Below are positions 8,601-17,753 of a DNA stretch of 64,000 nucleotides, in pieces. The first letter of the stretch is position 1. Every line of letters begins with the position of its first letter. Position numbers and translations under genes: made by a program. The notes under the pieces are model-generated. The model saw only the letters and a list, made by a program, of their open reading frames with translations. It made no database searches and had not been told where the DNA came from. The stretch is from Azospira inquinata. Its GTDB lineage: Bacteria; Pseudomonadota; Gammaproteobacteria; Burkholderiales; Rhodocyclaceae. The stretch is taken from contig NZ_CP064782.1 of the NCBI RefSeq assembly GCF_018905915.1, positions 2,046,001-2,110,000 of the forward strand, written 5' to 3'.

Positions 8601-9098
8601 CTAATGTTCCAGGCCCACGCTGACCAGGGTGGGCTGGATGGCGGCCAGTAGGTCGTGGGGGCGGAGGCCCACCAGATAGCCCCGCTTGCCCCCGTTGATG
8701 TAGATCAGGGGCAGATCCAGGATGGTTTTTTCCATATAGACGGGCATGGCCCGCTTGGTGCCGAAAGGGCTGGTGCCGCCCACCATGTAGCCGCTGTGGC
8801 GCTGGGCCACCTCGGGTTTGCAGGGGGCCACTTTTTTTACTCCGATCTGCCGGGCCAGTTCCTTGGTGGAAACCTCCCGGTCCCCGTGCATGAGGATGAT
8901 CAGGGGTTTGGCGTGTTCATCTTCCATAATCAGGGTTTTGACCACCCCGTGTTCCGCCACATTCAACTCCCGGGCGGAGACCTTGGTGCCGCCGTGGTCC
9001 TCGTAGGCGTAGAGATGGCTGGAATAGGGCACCTTGTGGCTTTTGAGAAAGCGGGTGGCCGGGGTTTCGGGAAAGTGGTCTTTGTCGAGGTGACTCAT
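8601..9098 (-). CDS. ybaK: YbaK/ProX-type aminoacyl-tRNA deacylase
   Basis: A 165-aa trans-editing protein of the YbaK/EbsC family, which hydrolyses misacylated tRNA (Cys-tRNAPro in the E. coli protein). Visible family features are TPATRFLKSHKVPY near the start, the conserved lysine in VVKTLIMED, and GYMVGGTSPFGTKRAMPVYM, the loop that shapes the active site. GGGAG lies upstream of ATG 9098. It stands alone, convergent with folB and divergent from yacG. The family assignment is firm; substrate specificity within the family cannot be read from sequence alone. Confidence 0.9.
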   Translation of the reverse strand: MSHLDKDHFPETPATRFLKSHKVPYSSHLYAYEDHGGTKVSARELNVAEHGVVKTLIMEDEHAKPLIILMHGDREVSTKELARQIGVKKVAPCKPEVAQRHSGYMVGGTSPFGTKRAMPVYMEKTILDLPLIYINGGKRGYLVGLRPHDLLAAIQPTLVSVGLEH

Positions 9099-9249
9099 GG
9101 CAAATGCTCCCGCCGTGCACGAAAAACCCCATTATGGCCAAGAAGACTGGTTCCCGGCTTGATCTTGCGCAGAGCGGGGCTTGTGGGGAGGGGGCCGGGG
9201 GCGGGGTAAAATCCCGTTTTTTCGTAATCAGGCAGACAAGGTTGTGATC

Positions 9250-9459
9250 ATGGCCGGTGCCAAAAAAATCCGTTGTCCCCAATGTGGGGGTGAATCCGAG
9301 TGGAGTCCCGCCAATCCCTGGCGGCCCTTCTGTAGCGAACGTTGCAAGCTCATCGACCTGGGGGCCTGGGCCAGCGAAAGCTACCGGGTGCCGGTGGCGG
9401 AAGCGGACGGGGGCCAGGAGGATGGGGAATTCGGGGGCACGCCCCCCACCTTGAACTAG
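9250..9459 (+). CDS. yacG: DNA gyrase inhibitor YacG (zinc protein)
   Basis: A 69-aa zinc-binding protein with C9-x2-C12 and C28-x3-C32 ([28 protein letters not shown]). The family signature is followed by an acidic tail. In E. coli YacG binds GyrB and blocks DNA binding by gyrase. I start at ATG 9250 because it gives the family N-terminus; a -10-like TAAAAT lies at 9207-9212. In many proteobacteria yacG lies near pilD, coaE and zapD; here its downstream neighbour on the opposite strand is a Nudix-ThiE fusion. Confidence 0.92.
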   Translation: MAGAKKIRCPQCGGESEWSPANPWRPFCSERCKLIDLGAWASESYRVPVAEADGGQEDGEFGGTPPTLN

Positions 9460-9602
9460 GTGGGCAGGGGCGGGTCTTTCCGGACCCAGGGCCTTAAGGG
9501 GCGGGGATCGCCATGGGGCTTCCCCGTTTCCCTACCATTCATGGATGGGGCTTTTCCCCCCCCTCCCGGCTCCCGGGCTTGCCCGCCGTCTGGATCGTTT
9601 GC

Positions 9603-10538
9603 TTACCAGCCCCGCATCAACCCTACCCCCTGGGCGCCCCGTTCCTTGGCGGGGATCGCCATGTCCGGGCGCATGCCCCCCAGGGCATAGACGGGCAGGG
9701 GAGAATCCTGGACCAGGGCGGCGAAGCGCTCCCAGCCTAAGCCTTCCGCCTGGGGATGGGAGGGGGTGGGGAGTACCGGCCCCAGCACGGCAAAATCCAG
9801 ATCTAGTTCGGCAGCCCGGGCCAGCTCGGCTTCGCTATGGCAGGAGGCGGCGACCCAGGGGAAATCCGGCCGGGCGGACAAGCCCGCCAGGGTGGTGCTG
9901 GTGCAATGGAGGCCATCCGCCCCCACCAGCCTGGCTAAGGCCTCGTCGTCGTTGATCAGCACCTTGGCCCCCTGGGCGTGGGCCAGATCCACCACCTTCT
10001 GGGCGAAACTGGCCCGCACTTCCGGGGGCAGCCCCTTGTCCCGCACCTGAATGAGCCGCAAGGTGCCCTGGCAGGCCCGTTCCAGGCGGGCCAGTTCGGC
10101 TTCCACCCCCCGTTCTTCCGCCAGGGTCAGGGCGTAGTGATCCGGCAAAGCCAGACCCTTGAGGATGGGCCCATTGGCGGGCAGCAGGGGGGCGACGCCC
10201 GGTTCCTCGCCCGCGGCCACCCACTGGAAGGCGGCGTGTTCCAGGGGGCGAATGTCCCCTTCCCAGGCGGTGATGCGGAAAAATTTCAGATGCACGTCCG
10301 CGTGGGGGTAGGTGTAGCGCTTGGTAATCCAGGGCCAGGCCCGGGTGACGTGGATGCCCAGTTCTTCTTCCAGTTCCCGGACCAGGGCCTGGCGGGCCGT
10401 TTCCCCAGGCTCCAGCTTGCCCCCGGGAAATTCCCAGAAGCCAGCGCAGACCTTGCCTTCCGGCCGCTGGGCCAGGAGAAATTCCCGGCCGCCCCGGCGC
10501 AGCAGGACGGCGGCGGCCACTTCCACGATCTTGCCCAT
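9603..10538 (-). CDS. MutT-type Nudix hydrolase fused to a ThiE-like domain
   Basis: A 311-aa two-domain protein. Residues 1-130 are a MutT-like Nudix domain with the Nudix box (GGKLEPGETARQALVRELEE) and the start typical of 8-oxo-dGTP diphosphatases (VAAAVLLRRGGREFLLAQRP). Residues 150-311 form a thiamine-phosphate-synthase-like TIM barrel (LIQVRDKGLPPEV; INDDEALARLVGADGLHC; DFAVLGPVLPTPSHP; VYALGGM). The fusion is known in beta- and gammaproteobacteria; the ThiE-like half is not proven to make thiamine phosphate. The start overlaps the stop of the DUF815 ATPase gene (TGATG), so the two are translationally coupled. Confidence 0.9.
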   Translation of the reverse strand: MGKIVEVAAAVLLRRGGREFLLAQRPEGKVCAGFWEFPGGKLEPGETARQALVRELEEELGIHVTRAWPWITKRYTYPHADVHLKFFRITAWEGDIRPLEHAAFQWVAAGEEPGVAPLLPANGPILKGLALPDHYALTLAEERGVEAELARLERACQGTLRLIQVRDKGLPPEVRASFAQKVVDLAHAQGAKVLINDDEALARLVGADGLHCTSTTLAGLSARPDFPWVAASCHSEAELARAAELDLDFAVLGPVLPTPSHPQAEGLGWERFAALVQDSPLPVYALGGMRPDMAIPAKERGAQGVGLMRGW

Positions 10539-11428
10539 CAGCGCTTGCCCTCTTTTCCCAGGGCCAGGGCACCGGCGTAATCCCGGGCGAACTGCCAGGC
10601 CACCCGGCCACTGCGGGAGCCCCGGGAAAGGGCCCAGTTGAGGGCTTCCCGCTCCGCGTCAGCGATGGTGGCGGCGTCGCAGCCAAAGCTCTTCAGCCAG
10701 TGGTTGGCTACCCGCAGGTAGTCGTCCTGGCTGAAGGGGTAGAAGGAGAGCCAGAGGCCGAAGCGTTCCGAGAGGGAGACCTTTTCTTCCACCGCTTCCC
10801 CCGGGTGAATTTCTTCGCCCACCTTGGCCCCTTCCAGATTTTCCGCGTAATACTCGGGCAGCAGGTGGCGCCGGTTGGAGGTGGCGTAAATGATCACATT
10901 GTCCGGCACGCTGGTGACCGAGCCGTCCAGCACCGATTTGAGGGCCTTGTAGGCGGCTTCATTGGCCTCGAAGGACAGGTCATCGCAAAAGACGATGTAG
11001 TGTTCCGGGCGGGCCGCCACCAGATCCACGATGTCCGCCAGATCCACTAGGTCGCTCTTGTCCACCTCGATGAGGCGCAGGCCCTTCTTGGCGTATTCGT
11101 TGAGCAGGGCTTTCACCAGAGAAGATTTGCCGCAGCCCCGGGCCCCGGTGAGCAGTACGTTGTTGGCGGGCTGGCCGGCGAGAAACTGGCGGGTGTTGGC
11201 TTCCACCCGGCGCTTTTGCTCGTCGATGTCCTTCAGGTCCCGCAGGCGGATGGGATGGGGCTTGGGCACGGCCTGGAGATAGCCCCGGCCGTTACGCTTG
11301 CGCCAGCGGTAAGCCGGTGCCTTCCAGTTGATTTCGGAAGGGGGTGGGGGCAGCAGGGGTTCCAGTTGGGAAAGAAGTTTTTCGGCATGGGCCAGAAATT
11401 GGTCGAGCCGTTGTAAAGGGTCGCTCAT
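10538..11428 (-). CDS. DUF815-family AAA ATPase
   Basis: A 296-aa P-loop ATPase. The Walker A motif is TGARGCGKSSLVKALL, the Walker B is HYIVFCDDLSFE, and a sensor-like segment follows (NVIIYATSNRRHLLPEYYAE). These match the DUF815 family of uncharacterised AAA-type ATPases. ATG 11428 is chosen because the protein then begins MSDPLQRLDQFLAHAEKLL like its relatives; longer in-frame reading has no family support. Its stop overlaps the start of the Nudix-ThiE gene, and it is divergent from mltA 46 bp away. The role is unknown; nucleotide-dependent remodelling is inferred from the fold only. Confidence 0.88.
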   Translation of the reverse strand: MSDPLQRLDQFLAHAEKLLSQLEPLLPPPPSEINWKAPAYRWRKRNGRGYLQAVPKPHPIRLRDLKDIDEQKRRVEANTRQFLAGQPANNVLLTGARGCGKSSLVKALLNEYAKKGLRLIEVDKSDLVDLADIVDLVAARPEHYIVFCDDLSFEANEAAYKALKSVLDGSVTSVPDNVIIYATSNRRHLLPEYYAENLEGAKVGEEIHPGEAVEEKVSLSERFGLWLSFYPFSQDDYLRVANHWLKSFGCDAATIADAEREALNWALSRGSRSGRVAWQFARDYAGALALGKEGKR

Positions 11429-11474
11429 GGGGTTGCCGGTATACTGAAAGAAAGCATCGAACCTTAGCCCAATC

Positions 11475-12686
11475 ATGAAAAAACGCCAATTAACCTTTGC
11501 TGCCCTGATGTCTTTGTCCCTAGCCGCCTTGCTGGCGGGCTGCGCCGGTACGGGGCCCAAGGAAGTTCCCGCCGGTTGTCCCGTGTGCCCCGCCCCTACC
11601 GGGGAAAAGGAGGTCACCGCTCCTCCCGCCAAGCCGCTCCAGGCGGCCCGTTGGGAAGATATTCCGGGCTGGGGCCAGGATGATCTGTCCGCGGCCCTGC
11701 CCGCCTTTTTGTCCAGCTGCCGGGGTCTGGCTGGGCGCAAGGAATGGCCGTTATGGCGGCCTGCCTGTGACGAGGCCCGTAGCCTGAATCCCCAGGACGG
11801 GGCGGCCCTGCGGCGCTTTTTTGAAAGCCGCTTTACCCCTTATCAGGTGGTCAATCCGGACGGTAGTCGGGAGGGCCTGATTACGGGCTATTACGAGCCC
11901 CTGCTCCACGGCAGCCGCAAGGCGGAAGGGGCTTACCGCTATCCCCTGCTCAGGGTGCCCAAGGATCTGATTACCGTGGATTTGAGCGCCGTTTACCCGG
12001 AACTCAAGCATCTGCGCCTGCGGGGTCGACTCCAGGGCAACCGGGTGGTGCCCTACTGGTCCCGGGAAGAAATGGCCCGGCGCATGGACCAGTATCAGGC
12101 CCTGCTCTGGGTGGATGACCCCATTGAACTCTTTTTCCTGCAAATCCAGGGTTCGGGCCGGGTCCAGCTGCCTGACGGTAGCCTGGTGCGGGTTGGCTAC
12201 GGGGACCAGAACGGACGCCCCTTCCAGCCCATTGGCCGGGTGCTGGTGGAACGGGGAGAACTGAAGCCGGATCAGGTCAGCATGCAATCCATCCAGGCCT
12301 GGACCCGGGCTAATCAGGGCCAGCCGGGTAAGGTGGCCTCGGTGTTGAATCAGGACCCCAGCTACGTATTTTTCAAGGAACTGAATCTGCCCCCTGGGGA
12401 CGGCCCGGTGGGCGCCCTGGGGGTTCCCCTCACGGCAGAACGCAGTCTGGCCGTGGATCCCCGCACCGTGCCCCTGGGGGCCCCGGTGTTCCTTTCCGCC
12501 ACCTATCCCAATTCCCCCCGGCCCCTGCAACGGCTAATGCTGGCCCAGGACACGGGGGGCGCCATCCGGGGACCGGTGCGGGGAGATTTTTTCTGGGGCT
12601 TCGGCAGTGGGGCGGGTAATCAGGCCGGCAAAATGAAACAGCGGGGCCAGCTCTGGGTCTTTTTGCCCCCCGGCCTGGGAGGGTGA
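11475..12686 (+). CDS. mltA: Membrane-bound lytic murein transglycosylase A
   Basis: A 403-aa outer-membrane lipoprotein that cleaves peptidoglycan glycan strands to 1,6-anhydro-muropeptides. The signal ends in a lipobox with the acylated Cys at 23 (LLAGC). The MltA domain spans about residues 130-290 (LITGYYEPLLHGSR; DDPIELFFLQIQGSGRVQLP). The C-terminal 3D domain carries the three catalytic or structural aspartates (SLAVDPRTVPLG; LMLAQDTGGAIRGPVRGDFF). A -10-like TATACT at 11440-11445 lies in the short gap to the divergent DUF815 gene. Length is slightly above E. coli MltA (365). Confidence 0.95.
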   Translation: MKKRQLTFAALMSLSLAALLAGCAGTGPKEVPAGCPVCPAPTGEKEVTAPPAKPLQAARWEDIPGWGQDDLSAALPAFLSSCRGLAGRKEWPLWRPACDEARSLNPQDGAALRRFFESRFTPYQVVNPDGSREGLITGYYEPLLHGSRKAEGAYRYPLLRVPKDLITVDLSAVYPELKHLRLRGRLQGNRVVPYWSREEMARRMDQYQALLWVDDPIELFFLQIQGSGRVQLPDGSLVRVGYGDQNGRPFQPIGRVLVERGELKPDQVSMQSIQAWTRANQGQPGKVASVLNQDPSYVFFKELNLPPGDGPVGALGVPLTAERSLAVDPRTVPLGAPVFLSATYPNSPRPLQRLMLAQDTGGAIRGPVRGDFFWGFGSGAGNQAGKMKQRGQLWVFLPPGLGG

Positions 12687-12741
12687 TGGCGCTTTTGGTG
12701 CGTAGGCACAACATTGAGGCAAATTGCACGACTATGGTGCG
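12687..12741 (+). promoter_or_regulatory. NtrC-type binding sites upstream of amtB
   Basis: TTGCAC-N6-GGTGCG at 12724-12741 matches the enteric NtrC dyad (TGCACC-N5-GGTGCA) well. A weaker copy, TGGCGC-N4-GGTGCG, lies at 12687-12702, just after the mltA stop. Their centres lie about 117 and 155 bp upstream of the predicted sigma-54 start, a usual enhancer distance. Confidence 0.6.
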
Positions 12742-12822
12742 TATTTGAAGATTAAGGCCTGTTTTGGTGCGTTGATAGGAACGGCGTTTCCCTAACTCTA
12801 TGATTTATCGCATATAGAGGCC

Positions 12823-12838
12823 GGGAACGCTGTTTGCT
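12823..12838 (+). promoter_or_regulatory. Sigma-54 promoter of amtB
   Basis: GGGAACG-N3-TTTGCT fits the -24/-12 consensus TGGCACG-N4-TTGCW with the GG and GC dinucleotides exactly 10 nt apart. Transcription would start near 12849, just before GGAGG and the amtB ATG. Confidence 0.65.
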
Positions 12839-12868
12839 TAAGTGGTGCGATCTTTTTCGGGAGGCACC

Positions 12869-14071
12869 ATGGAAGTTCTTAAGTCCGCATCGGACACCCT
12901 TTTTGTGCTGCTGGGCGCCATCATGGTGCTTGCCATGCATGCTGGCTTTGCCTTTTTGGAACTGGGCACGGTCCGGAAGAAAAACCAGGTGAATGCCCTG
13001 GTGAAAATCATGACCGACTTTGCCGTTTCCACCCTGGCCTATTTTTTCATTGGCTACGGGGTGGCCTACGGGGTGCATTTTTTCACCGCCGCCGACATTC
13101 TGGCCCAGCACAACGGCTTTGAACTGACCAAGTTCTTTTTCCTCTTAACCTTTGCCGCCGCCATCCCCGCCATCATTTCCGGGGGCATTGCGGAGCGGGC
13201 CAAATTCCATCCCCAACTGGCGGCCACCTTCGCCCTGGTGGGGGGGGTCTATCCCCTCTTTGAAGGCATTGCCTGGAATCACGCTTTTGGTATCCAGGCC
13301 TGGCTGCAAGCCACTTTCGGCGCCGAATTCCACGATTTCGCCGGTTCCGTGGTGGTCCATGCCATGGGGGGCTGGATCGCCCTGCCCGCCGTGCTCATCC
13401 TGGGCGCCCGCCGGGGCCGCTATTCCAAGGATGGGCGTATCGCCTCCCATCCCCCTTCATCCATTCCTTTCCTGGCCCTGGGCGCCTGGATTCTGGCGGT
13501 GGGCTGGTTCGGCTTCAACGTAATGAGCGCCCAGACCCTGGACAAAATTTCCGGCCTGGTGGCTTTGAACTCCCTCATGGCCATGGTGGGGGGCATCGTT
13601 ACTGCCACCCTGGTGGGTAAGAATGACCCGGGCTTTGTCCATAACGGCCCTCTGGCCGGGCTGGTGGCGGTCTGCGCGGGTTCTGACCTGATGCATCCCC
13701 TAGGCGCCCTGGTGACCGGCGGGGTCGCCGGTGCACTGTTTGTGGTTATGTTCACCCTGACCCAGAACCGCTGGAAAATTGACGACGTGCTGGGGGTGTG
13801 GCCCCTCCACGGCCTGTGTGGGGCCTGGGGTGGTCTGGCTGCGGGGATTTTCGGCGCCAAGGCCCTGGGTGGCCTGGGGGGCGTGGCCTTCGGCTCCCAG
13901 CTGGTGGCTACGGGCCTGGCCATTCTCATTGCCCTGGCCGGGGGCTCCCTGGTTTACGGGGCTCTGAAGCTGGCCGTGGGTATCCGTCTCGATCCGGAGG
14001 ATGAATATAACGGCGCGGACCTGGCGATCCATAAGATCAGTGCCACCCCGGAGCGGGAAAGCCTGAGCTAG
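12869..14071 (+). CDS. amtB: Ammonium transporter AmtB
   Basis: A 400-aa inner-membrane channel of the Amt/Rh family with about eleven membrane helices. The twin pore histidines are in VVVHAMGGWIALP and WPLHGLCGAWGGLAAG, and the family segment FELGTVRKKN-like (LELGTVRKKNQVNALVK) is near the start. ATG 12869 is preceded by GGGAGG. Unlike the usual glnK-amtB pair, no PII gene is attached: mltA is upstream and a terminator follows. The sigma-54 promoter and NtrC-type sites indicate induction under nitrogen limitation (inference from established NtrC regulation). Confidence 0.95.
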   Translation: MEVLKSASDTLFVLLGAIMVLAMHAGFAFLELGTVRKKNQVNALVKIMTDFAVSTLAYFFIGYGVAYGVHFFTAADILAQHNGFELTKFFFLLTFAAAIPAIISGGIAERAKFHPQLAATFALVGGVYPLFEGIAWNHAFGIQAWLQATFGAEFHDFAGSVVVHAMGGWIALPAVLILGARRGRYSKDGRIASHPPSSIPFLALGAWILAVGWFGFNVMSAQTLDKISGLVALNSLMAMVGGIVTATLVGKNDPGFVHNGPLAGLVAVCAGSDLMHPLGALVTGGVAGALFVVMFTLTQNRWKIDDVLGVWPLHGLCGAWGGLAAGIFGAKALGGLGGVAFGSQLVATGLAILIALAGGSLVYGALKLAVGIRLDPEDEYNGADLAIHKISATPERESLS

Positions 14072-14114
14072 TCCAAGGGGCTGCCCTACAAGCCTTGTAG
14101 GGCCCTCCATCAGC

Positions 14115-14143
14115 AAAGCCCGGCAGATGCCGGGCTTTGTGTT
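14115..14143 (+). terminator. amtB terminator
   Basis: AAAGCCCGGCA (14115-14125), GA loop, TGCCGGGCTTT (14128-14138), followed by a T-rich tail (gtgttt). Confidence 0.85.
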
Positions 14144-14352
14144 TGTAGCCGTCGGTCAGCGCCTTGGCTTTCCGCTTAAGTGGCGGGATTGCTTTTCCCT
14201 CATGTCGGCCCATGGGCTCCAGGAAAAAGCTGAAGGTTCCCCGGCTATTTCTTCAGAGGTGGCCTCGATGGCGCACTGTTATGGTGCTTATCCCTAGCCA
14301 TAGGGACGGCTTATACCGCCTCCGGCATAATAAATATAAAGAAATCAATGGC

Positions 14353-14368
14353 TGGCACTGTAAGTGCT
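14353..14368 (+). promoter_or_regulatory. Sigma-54-like promoter of the chemoreceptor gene
   Basis: TGGCAC at -24 and TGCT at -12, with GG (14354-14355) and GC (14366-14367) exactly 10 nt apart. The -24 half is perfect; the -12 half lacks the first T of TTGC. The start would be near 14379, 18 nt before GGAG and 28 nt before the ATG. Confidence 0.5.
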
Positions 14369-14406
14369 ATAGCTAGCTCATAAATAAAGCAAATACGGAG
14401 AGCACG

Positions 14407-16548
14407 ATGTTGAAAAGTCCGAGGATGAATTTGTCTGCCTCTGAGACGCGGTGGCTGCCCTGGCTGGGCAGAACAGGCAAGCTGGCCATGGGCTGGGCAA
14501 CCTTCCTGAACCGGGACCGTTATGGGGATCTGGAAGGTACGTTCGAAGGGTTTGGCGCCACCCGGGTGCGCATTCTTCAGTCCTGGGCGGAAATGCGCTG
14601 GAGCCAGCTGGCCAGTCTGGCCGGGGAACTGGCGGAAAGCTTTCCTACCGTGCCCCATCAGCGCCTGGTGGAAAAAATGGCCGCAGCCCGGGATTTCTCC
14701 GAAATTTTTCTAGTGTCTCCCGCCGGCGAAGTGCTGGACTCCACCCAGCCAGGGCGCTCCGGCGCCCACGTGACGGAAAGCCGGGCCCTGGCGGCGGGCC
14801 TGCAAAAGCCCTTTCTCCATGGCCCCTATGTGGATGGGGTGACTGCCTCCCTGCCGCCGTCCACCTCCCGTTTCCACGATGCCGTGACCCTGATGTTCTA
14901 TCAGCCTCTGGTGCGCAACGGCCAGGTGCTGGGGGCGGTCTGCGGCCGGGTGCCCAACGATGTGCTGGGGGATCTGATCCAACGGGAAGCGGGGCACATT
15001 TTCCATGAATCGGGGGACAACTACCTGTTCATGGTGAAGTCCAACTTCGATCCCAATGTGCAGCCGGGCACCGCCCTGTCCCGCTCCCGCTTCGAAGACG
15101 ACACCTTTTCCCTGGGAGACAACCTGAAGCAGGGGGTGCGCACCGCCTGGGGCACTGTGCGGGTGCAGCAGCACACGGAATTCGAGCTGATTTTCAACGA
15201 CCCGGCCACCGGCCAGCTTCACCCCGGGGTGCGGGAAACCATCCGCAAGGGGGAAAACCTTTTCGTCACCTACCCGGGCTATTCGGATTATCGCCATGTG
15301 CCGGTGATTGGCCGGGGGGTGACCTTCAGCTTGCCCGGCTCCCCCGACGTGTGGGGCATGATGTGCGAAGCGGATTTGGAAGAGGTCTATCGCTTCCGGG
15401 GCATCGGCTATGGCCTGCAACGCCTGTACTGGATGGTGGTGGTGCTGGCCTGGGGCCTGGGGGTAGGAATTCAGGAGGCGTTGGGCCTCACCGGCCTGCC
15501 CGCCCGCTTTTGCGAATTGCTTCTGGTGGGATGCGGCGCCTTCGCCTTCAACCGCTTTGGTATCCGTCCCCTGTCCCGCCGCCTGCGGGCGACCGCCGGG
15601 GTACTCCGCTCCATCGCCGAGGGCAATGGCAATCTGAGTCAGCGCCTGCCCAAGGGGAGCGGCAGTAGCGACGAGACCACGGTGATCTCCCAATGGACCA
15701 ACAGCTTTATCGACAATCTGGAACAGATCATCGGCCGGGTCATCCAGACCTCCCGGGAAATCGGCGCCACTAATGCGGCCTTACAAGAAAAGACCCGGAT
15801 GACCGGCCAGGCCACGGCCAATATGGCTGAAGAAATGCAGGCCACCCAGGAATCCCTCAAGGCCCAGATGGCGGAAATCGACGCCGCCAACGAAAAGGTG
15901 GAAGCCATGCGGGAAGCGGTCCATGTGGTGACGGCGGATACTCGTAAGCAGTTCGCGCTGGTCCAGTCCCGCAGTTCCGGCATTCTCGCCTCCGTGGGCA
16001 CCGCCACCCAGACCATCAGGGAGCTGGAAAGCAGCACGGCGGAAATCGGTCGCATTGTGACGGTGATCGACGAAATCGCCAGCCAGACCAATCTCCTGGC
16101 CCTGAACGCCGCCATTGAGGCGGCCCGGGCCGGGGAGGCGGGGCGGGGCTTTGCCGTGGTGGCGGACGAAGTGCGCAAGCTGGCCGAGCGCACCGCCAAT
16201 TCCACCAAAGAAATCGCCGACATGATCGGCGCCGTGCAAAGTCGGGCGGAAGAGGCGGTGACCAGCATGGATACGGGTATGTCCAACCTAGAAGAAGGCC
16301 TGAAACTGACCACGGAAGCGGCCACGGACAAGCGGGAAATTCAGGACATTCTGGAACGTCTCTTTGCCACCATCGACCAGCTGGAAGCGGCCACCCACGC
16401 CACCGGCACCCGGGTGGAAGAAATCGCCGGGGCCGCCCAGGCGGTGAAGCAATCGGTGGACGAAACCGGCCGCAGCACGGACATGACCGCCAGCGCCGCC
16501 AAGAGCCTGAATCAGCTGGTCAGCCAATTTACTGTGTCGGTGGCGTAA
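14407..16548 (+). CDS. Methyl-accepting chemotaxis protein with an unusual N-terminal sensor
   Basis: A 713-aa chemoreceptor. Residues 40-335 form a Cache-like sensor region ([40 protein letters not shown]). Two hydrophobic helices follow at about 342-360 and 367-385, then a HAMP-like stretch and a classic signalling domain with the kinase-contact hairpin ([38 protein letters not shown]). There is no hydrophobic segment before the sensor, so by simple topology the sensor would be cytoplasmic, unlike ordinary Cache receptors. GGAG lies 7 nt before ATG 14407, supporting this start. It stands alone between two terminators. The ligand is unknown. Confidence 0.9.
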   Translation: MLKSPRMNLSASETRWLPWLGRTGKLAMGWATFLNRDRYGDLEGTFEGFGATRVRILQSWAEMRWSQLASLAGELAESFPTVPHQRLVEKMAAARDFSEIFLVSPAGEVLDSTQPGRSGAHVTESRALAAGLQKPFLHGPYVDGVTASLPPSTSRFHDAVTLMFYQPLVRNGQVLGAVCGRVPNDVLGDLIQREAGHIFHESGDNYLFMVKSNFDPNVQPGTALSRSRFEDDTFSLGDNLKQGVRTAWGTVRVQQHTEFELIFNDPATGQLHPGVRETIRKGENLFVTYPGYSDYRHVPVIGRGVTFSLPGSPDVWGMMCEADLEEVYRFRGIGYGLQRLYWMVVVLAWGLGVGIQEALGLTGLPARFCELLLVGCGAFAFNRFGIRPLSRRLRATAGVLRSIAEGNGNLSQRLPKGSGSSDETTVISQWTNSFIDNLEQIIGRVIQTSREIGATNAALQEKTRMTGQATANMAEEMQATQESLKAQMAEIDAANEKVEAMREAVHVVTADTRKQFALVQSRSSGILASVGTATQTIRELESSTAEIGRIVTVIDEIASQTNLLALNAAIEAARAGEAGRGFAVVADEVRKLAERTANSTKEIADMIGAVQSRAEEAVTSMDTGMSNLEEGLKLTTEAATDKREIQDILERLFATIDQLEAATHATGTRVEEIAGAAQAVKQSVDETGRSTDMTASAAKSLNQLVSQFTVSVA

Positions 16549-16575
16549 CACCGGGCTGGAAACGGGGTGTCATCG

Positions 16576-16603
16576 GGCGGCTCCTGGGGGAGCCGCCTTT
16601 TTT
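16576..16603 (+). terminator. Chemoreceptor gene terminator
   Basis: GGCGGCTCC (16576-16584) pairs with GGAGCCGCC (16589-16597), followed by TTTTTT (16598-16603). Confidence 0.9.
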
Positions 16604-16644
16604 CTGCCCATGGAGAGAGAATCGGCTTGGGAGCCGTCAGGCCC

Positions 16645-16650
16645 TATAAT
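16645..16650 (+). promoter_or_regulatory. -10 element of the rfbBDAC operon
   Basis: A perfect TATAAT 30 bp upstream of the rfbB ATG; the -35 at 17-bp spacing is weak. Confidence 0.5.
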
Positions 16651-16679
16651 TCCCCCATTATTTTTCGGTGATTTATCCC

Positions 16680-17753
16680 ATGACCATTCTGGTGACCGGC
16701 GGTGCCGGCTTTATCGGCAGCAATTTTGTCCTGGACTGGCTGGCCGCAGGCGATGAGCCGGTGGTCAATCTGGATAAGCTGACCTACGCGGGCAATCTGG
16801 AAAACCTCGCCTCCCTGGAAGGGGATGCCCGGCACACCTTTGTGCAGGGAGACATCGGGGACCAGGCCTTGGTGGAACGTCTGTTGGCCCAGCACCAGCC
16901 CCGGGCGGTGGTCCATTTCGCCGCCGAGTCCCACGTGGATCGTTCCATCCACGGGCCCGGGGAATTTATGCGTACCAATGTGACGGGGACCTTCACCCTG
17001 CTGGAGGCGGCCCGCCAGTATTGGTCTGGCCTGACGGGAGCCGCCCGGGAGCAATTCCGCTTCCACCATGTATCCACGGATGAGGTCTATGGCAGCCTGA
17101 CGCCGGAGGCGCCGCCTTTCCGGGAGCAGGATGCTTACGCCCCTAACAGCCCCTATTCGGCCAGCAAGGCGGCTTCCGACCATCTGGTGCGGGCCTGGCA
17201 CCATACCTATGGCCTGCCCGTGACCACCAGCAACTGTTCCAACAACTACGGCCCTTATCACTTTCCGGAAAAGCTCATTCCCCTGGTCATCACCCGGGCC
17301 CTGGCCGGCCAGCCCCTGCCCATCTACGGGGATGGCCAGCAGGTGCGGGATTGGCTCTACGTGGGGGACCATTGCCGGGCCATCCGCTGCATTCTGGAAA
17401 AGGGGCAGCCCGGGGAGGTGTACAACGTGGGGGGCTGGAACGAAATGGCCAATCTGACCATTGTGCAGACCCTCTGTCAGCTGCTGGACGAGCTGGCTCC
17501 CAGTAATGCCGGTCCCTATGCCCGGCTGATCCAGTTCGTGACGGACCGGCCTGGCCATGACCGGCGCTATGCCATTGATGCCCGTAAAATCGAACGGGAA
17601 CTGGGCTGGCGGCCGGAGGAAACCTTCGCCACCGGCATTCGCAAGACGGTGACCTGGTATCTGGCCCATCAGGACTGGGTGAGCCATGTGCAGACTGGGG
17701 CCTATCGGGAATGGTTGTCCCGGAACTACGCTGGGCGGGAGAGCCGGGCGTGA
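16680..17753 (+). CDS. rfbB: dTDP-glucose 4,6-dehydratase RfbB
   Basis: A 357-aa extended short-chain dehydrogenase that makes dTDP-4-keto-6-deoxyglucose, the second step of dTDP-L-rhamnose synthesis. The NAD-binding [12 protein letters not shown] motif is at residues 7-18. The catalytic Ser-Thr-Asp-Glu (HVSTDEVYG) and Tyr-x3-Lys (YSASKAASD) motifs are present. ATG 16680 gives the family N-terminus ([15 protein letters not shown]). It is the first gene of rfbBDAC and overlaps rfbD by GTGA. Confidence 0.97.
   Translation: MTILVTGGAGFIGSNFVLDWLAAGDEPVVNLDKLTYAGNLENLASLEGDARHTFVQGDIGDQALVERLLAQHQPRAVVHFAAESHVDRSIHGPGEFMRTNVTGTFTLLEAARQYWSGLTGAAREQFRFHHVSTDEVYGSLTPEAPPFREQDAYAPNSPYSASKAASDHLVRAWHHTYGLPVTTSNCSNNYGPYHFPEKLIPLVITRALAGQPLPIYGDGQQVRDWLYVGDHCRAIRCILEKGQPGEVYNVGGWNEMANLTIVQTLCQLLDELAPSNAGPYARLIQFVTDRPGHDRRYAIDARKIERELGWRPEETFATGIRKTVTWYLAHQDWVSHVQTGAYREWLSRNYAGRESRA

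Larger units (their letters stand above)
14072..14406. other. Intergenic region: amtB terminator and chemoreceptor promoter
   Basis: It holds the amtB terminator (14115-14138), then about 200 bp without a supported gene, then an AT-richer stretch with the sigma-54-like promoter of the chemoreceptor. The short reading frame at 14164-14376 has no family likeness and overlaps the promoter, so I do not call it. The 10-mer GCTTAAGTGG at 14174-14183 also occurs upstream of amtB at 12836-12845. Confidence 0.5.

Noticed and set aside
12836..14183. Shared 10-mer GCTTAAGTGG upstream of amtB and of the chemoreceptor
   Set aside because: Only two copies, at different distances from the two promoters; likely chance, though a common regulator cannot be excluded.
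14164..14376. Open frame of 70 codons upstream of the chemoreceptor
   Set aside because: No family likeness; it overlaps the putative sigma-54 promoter and has an unusual composition.
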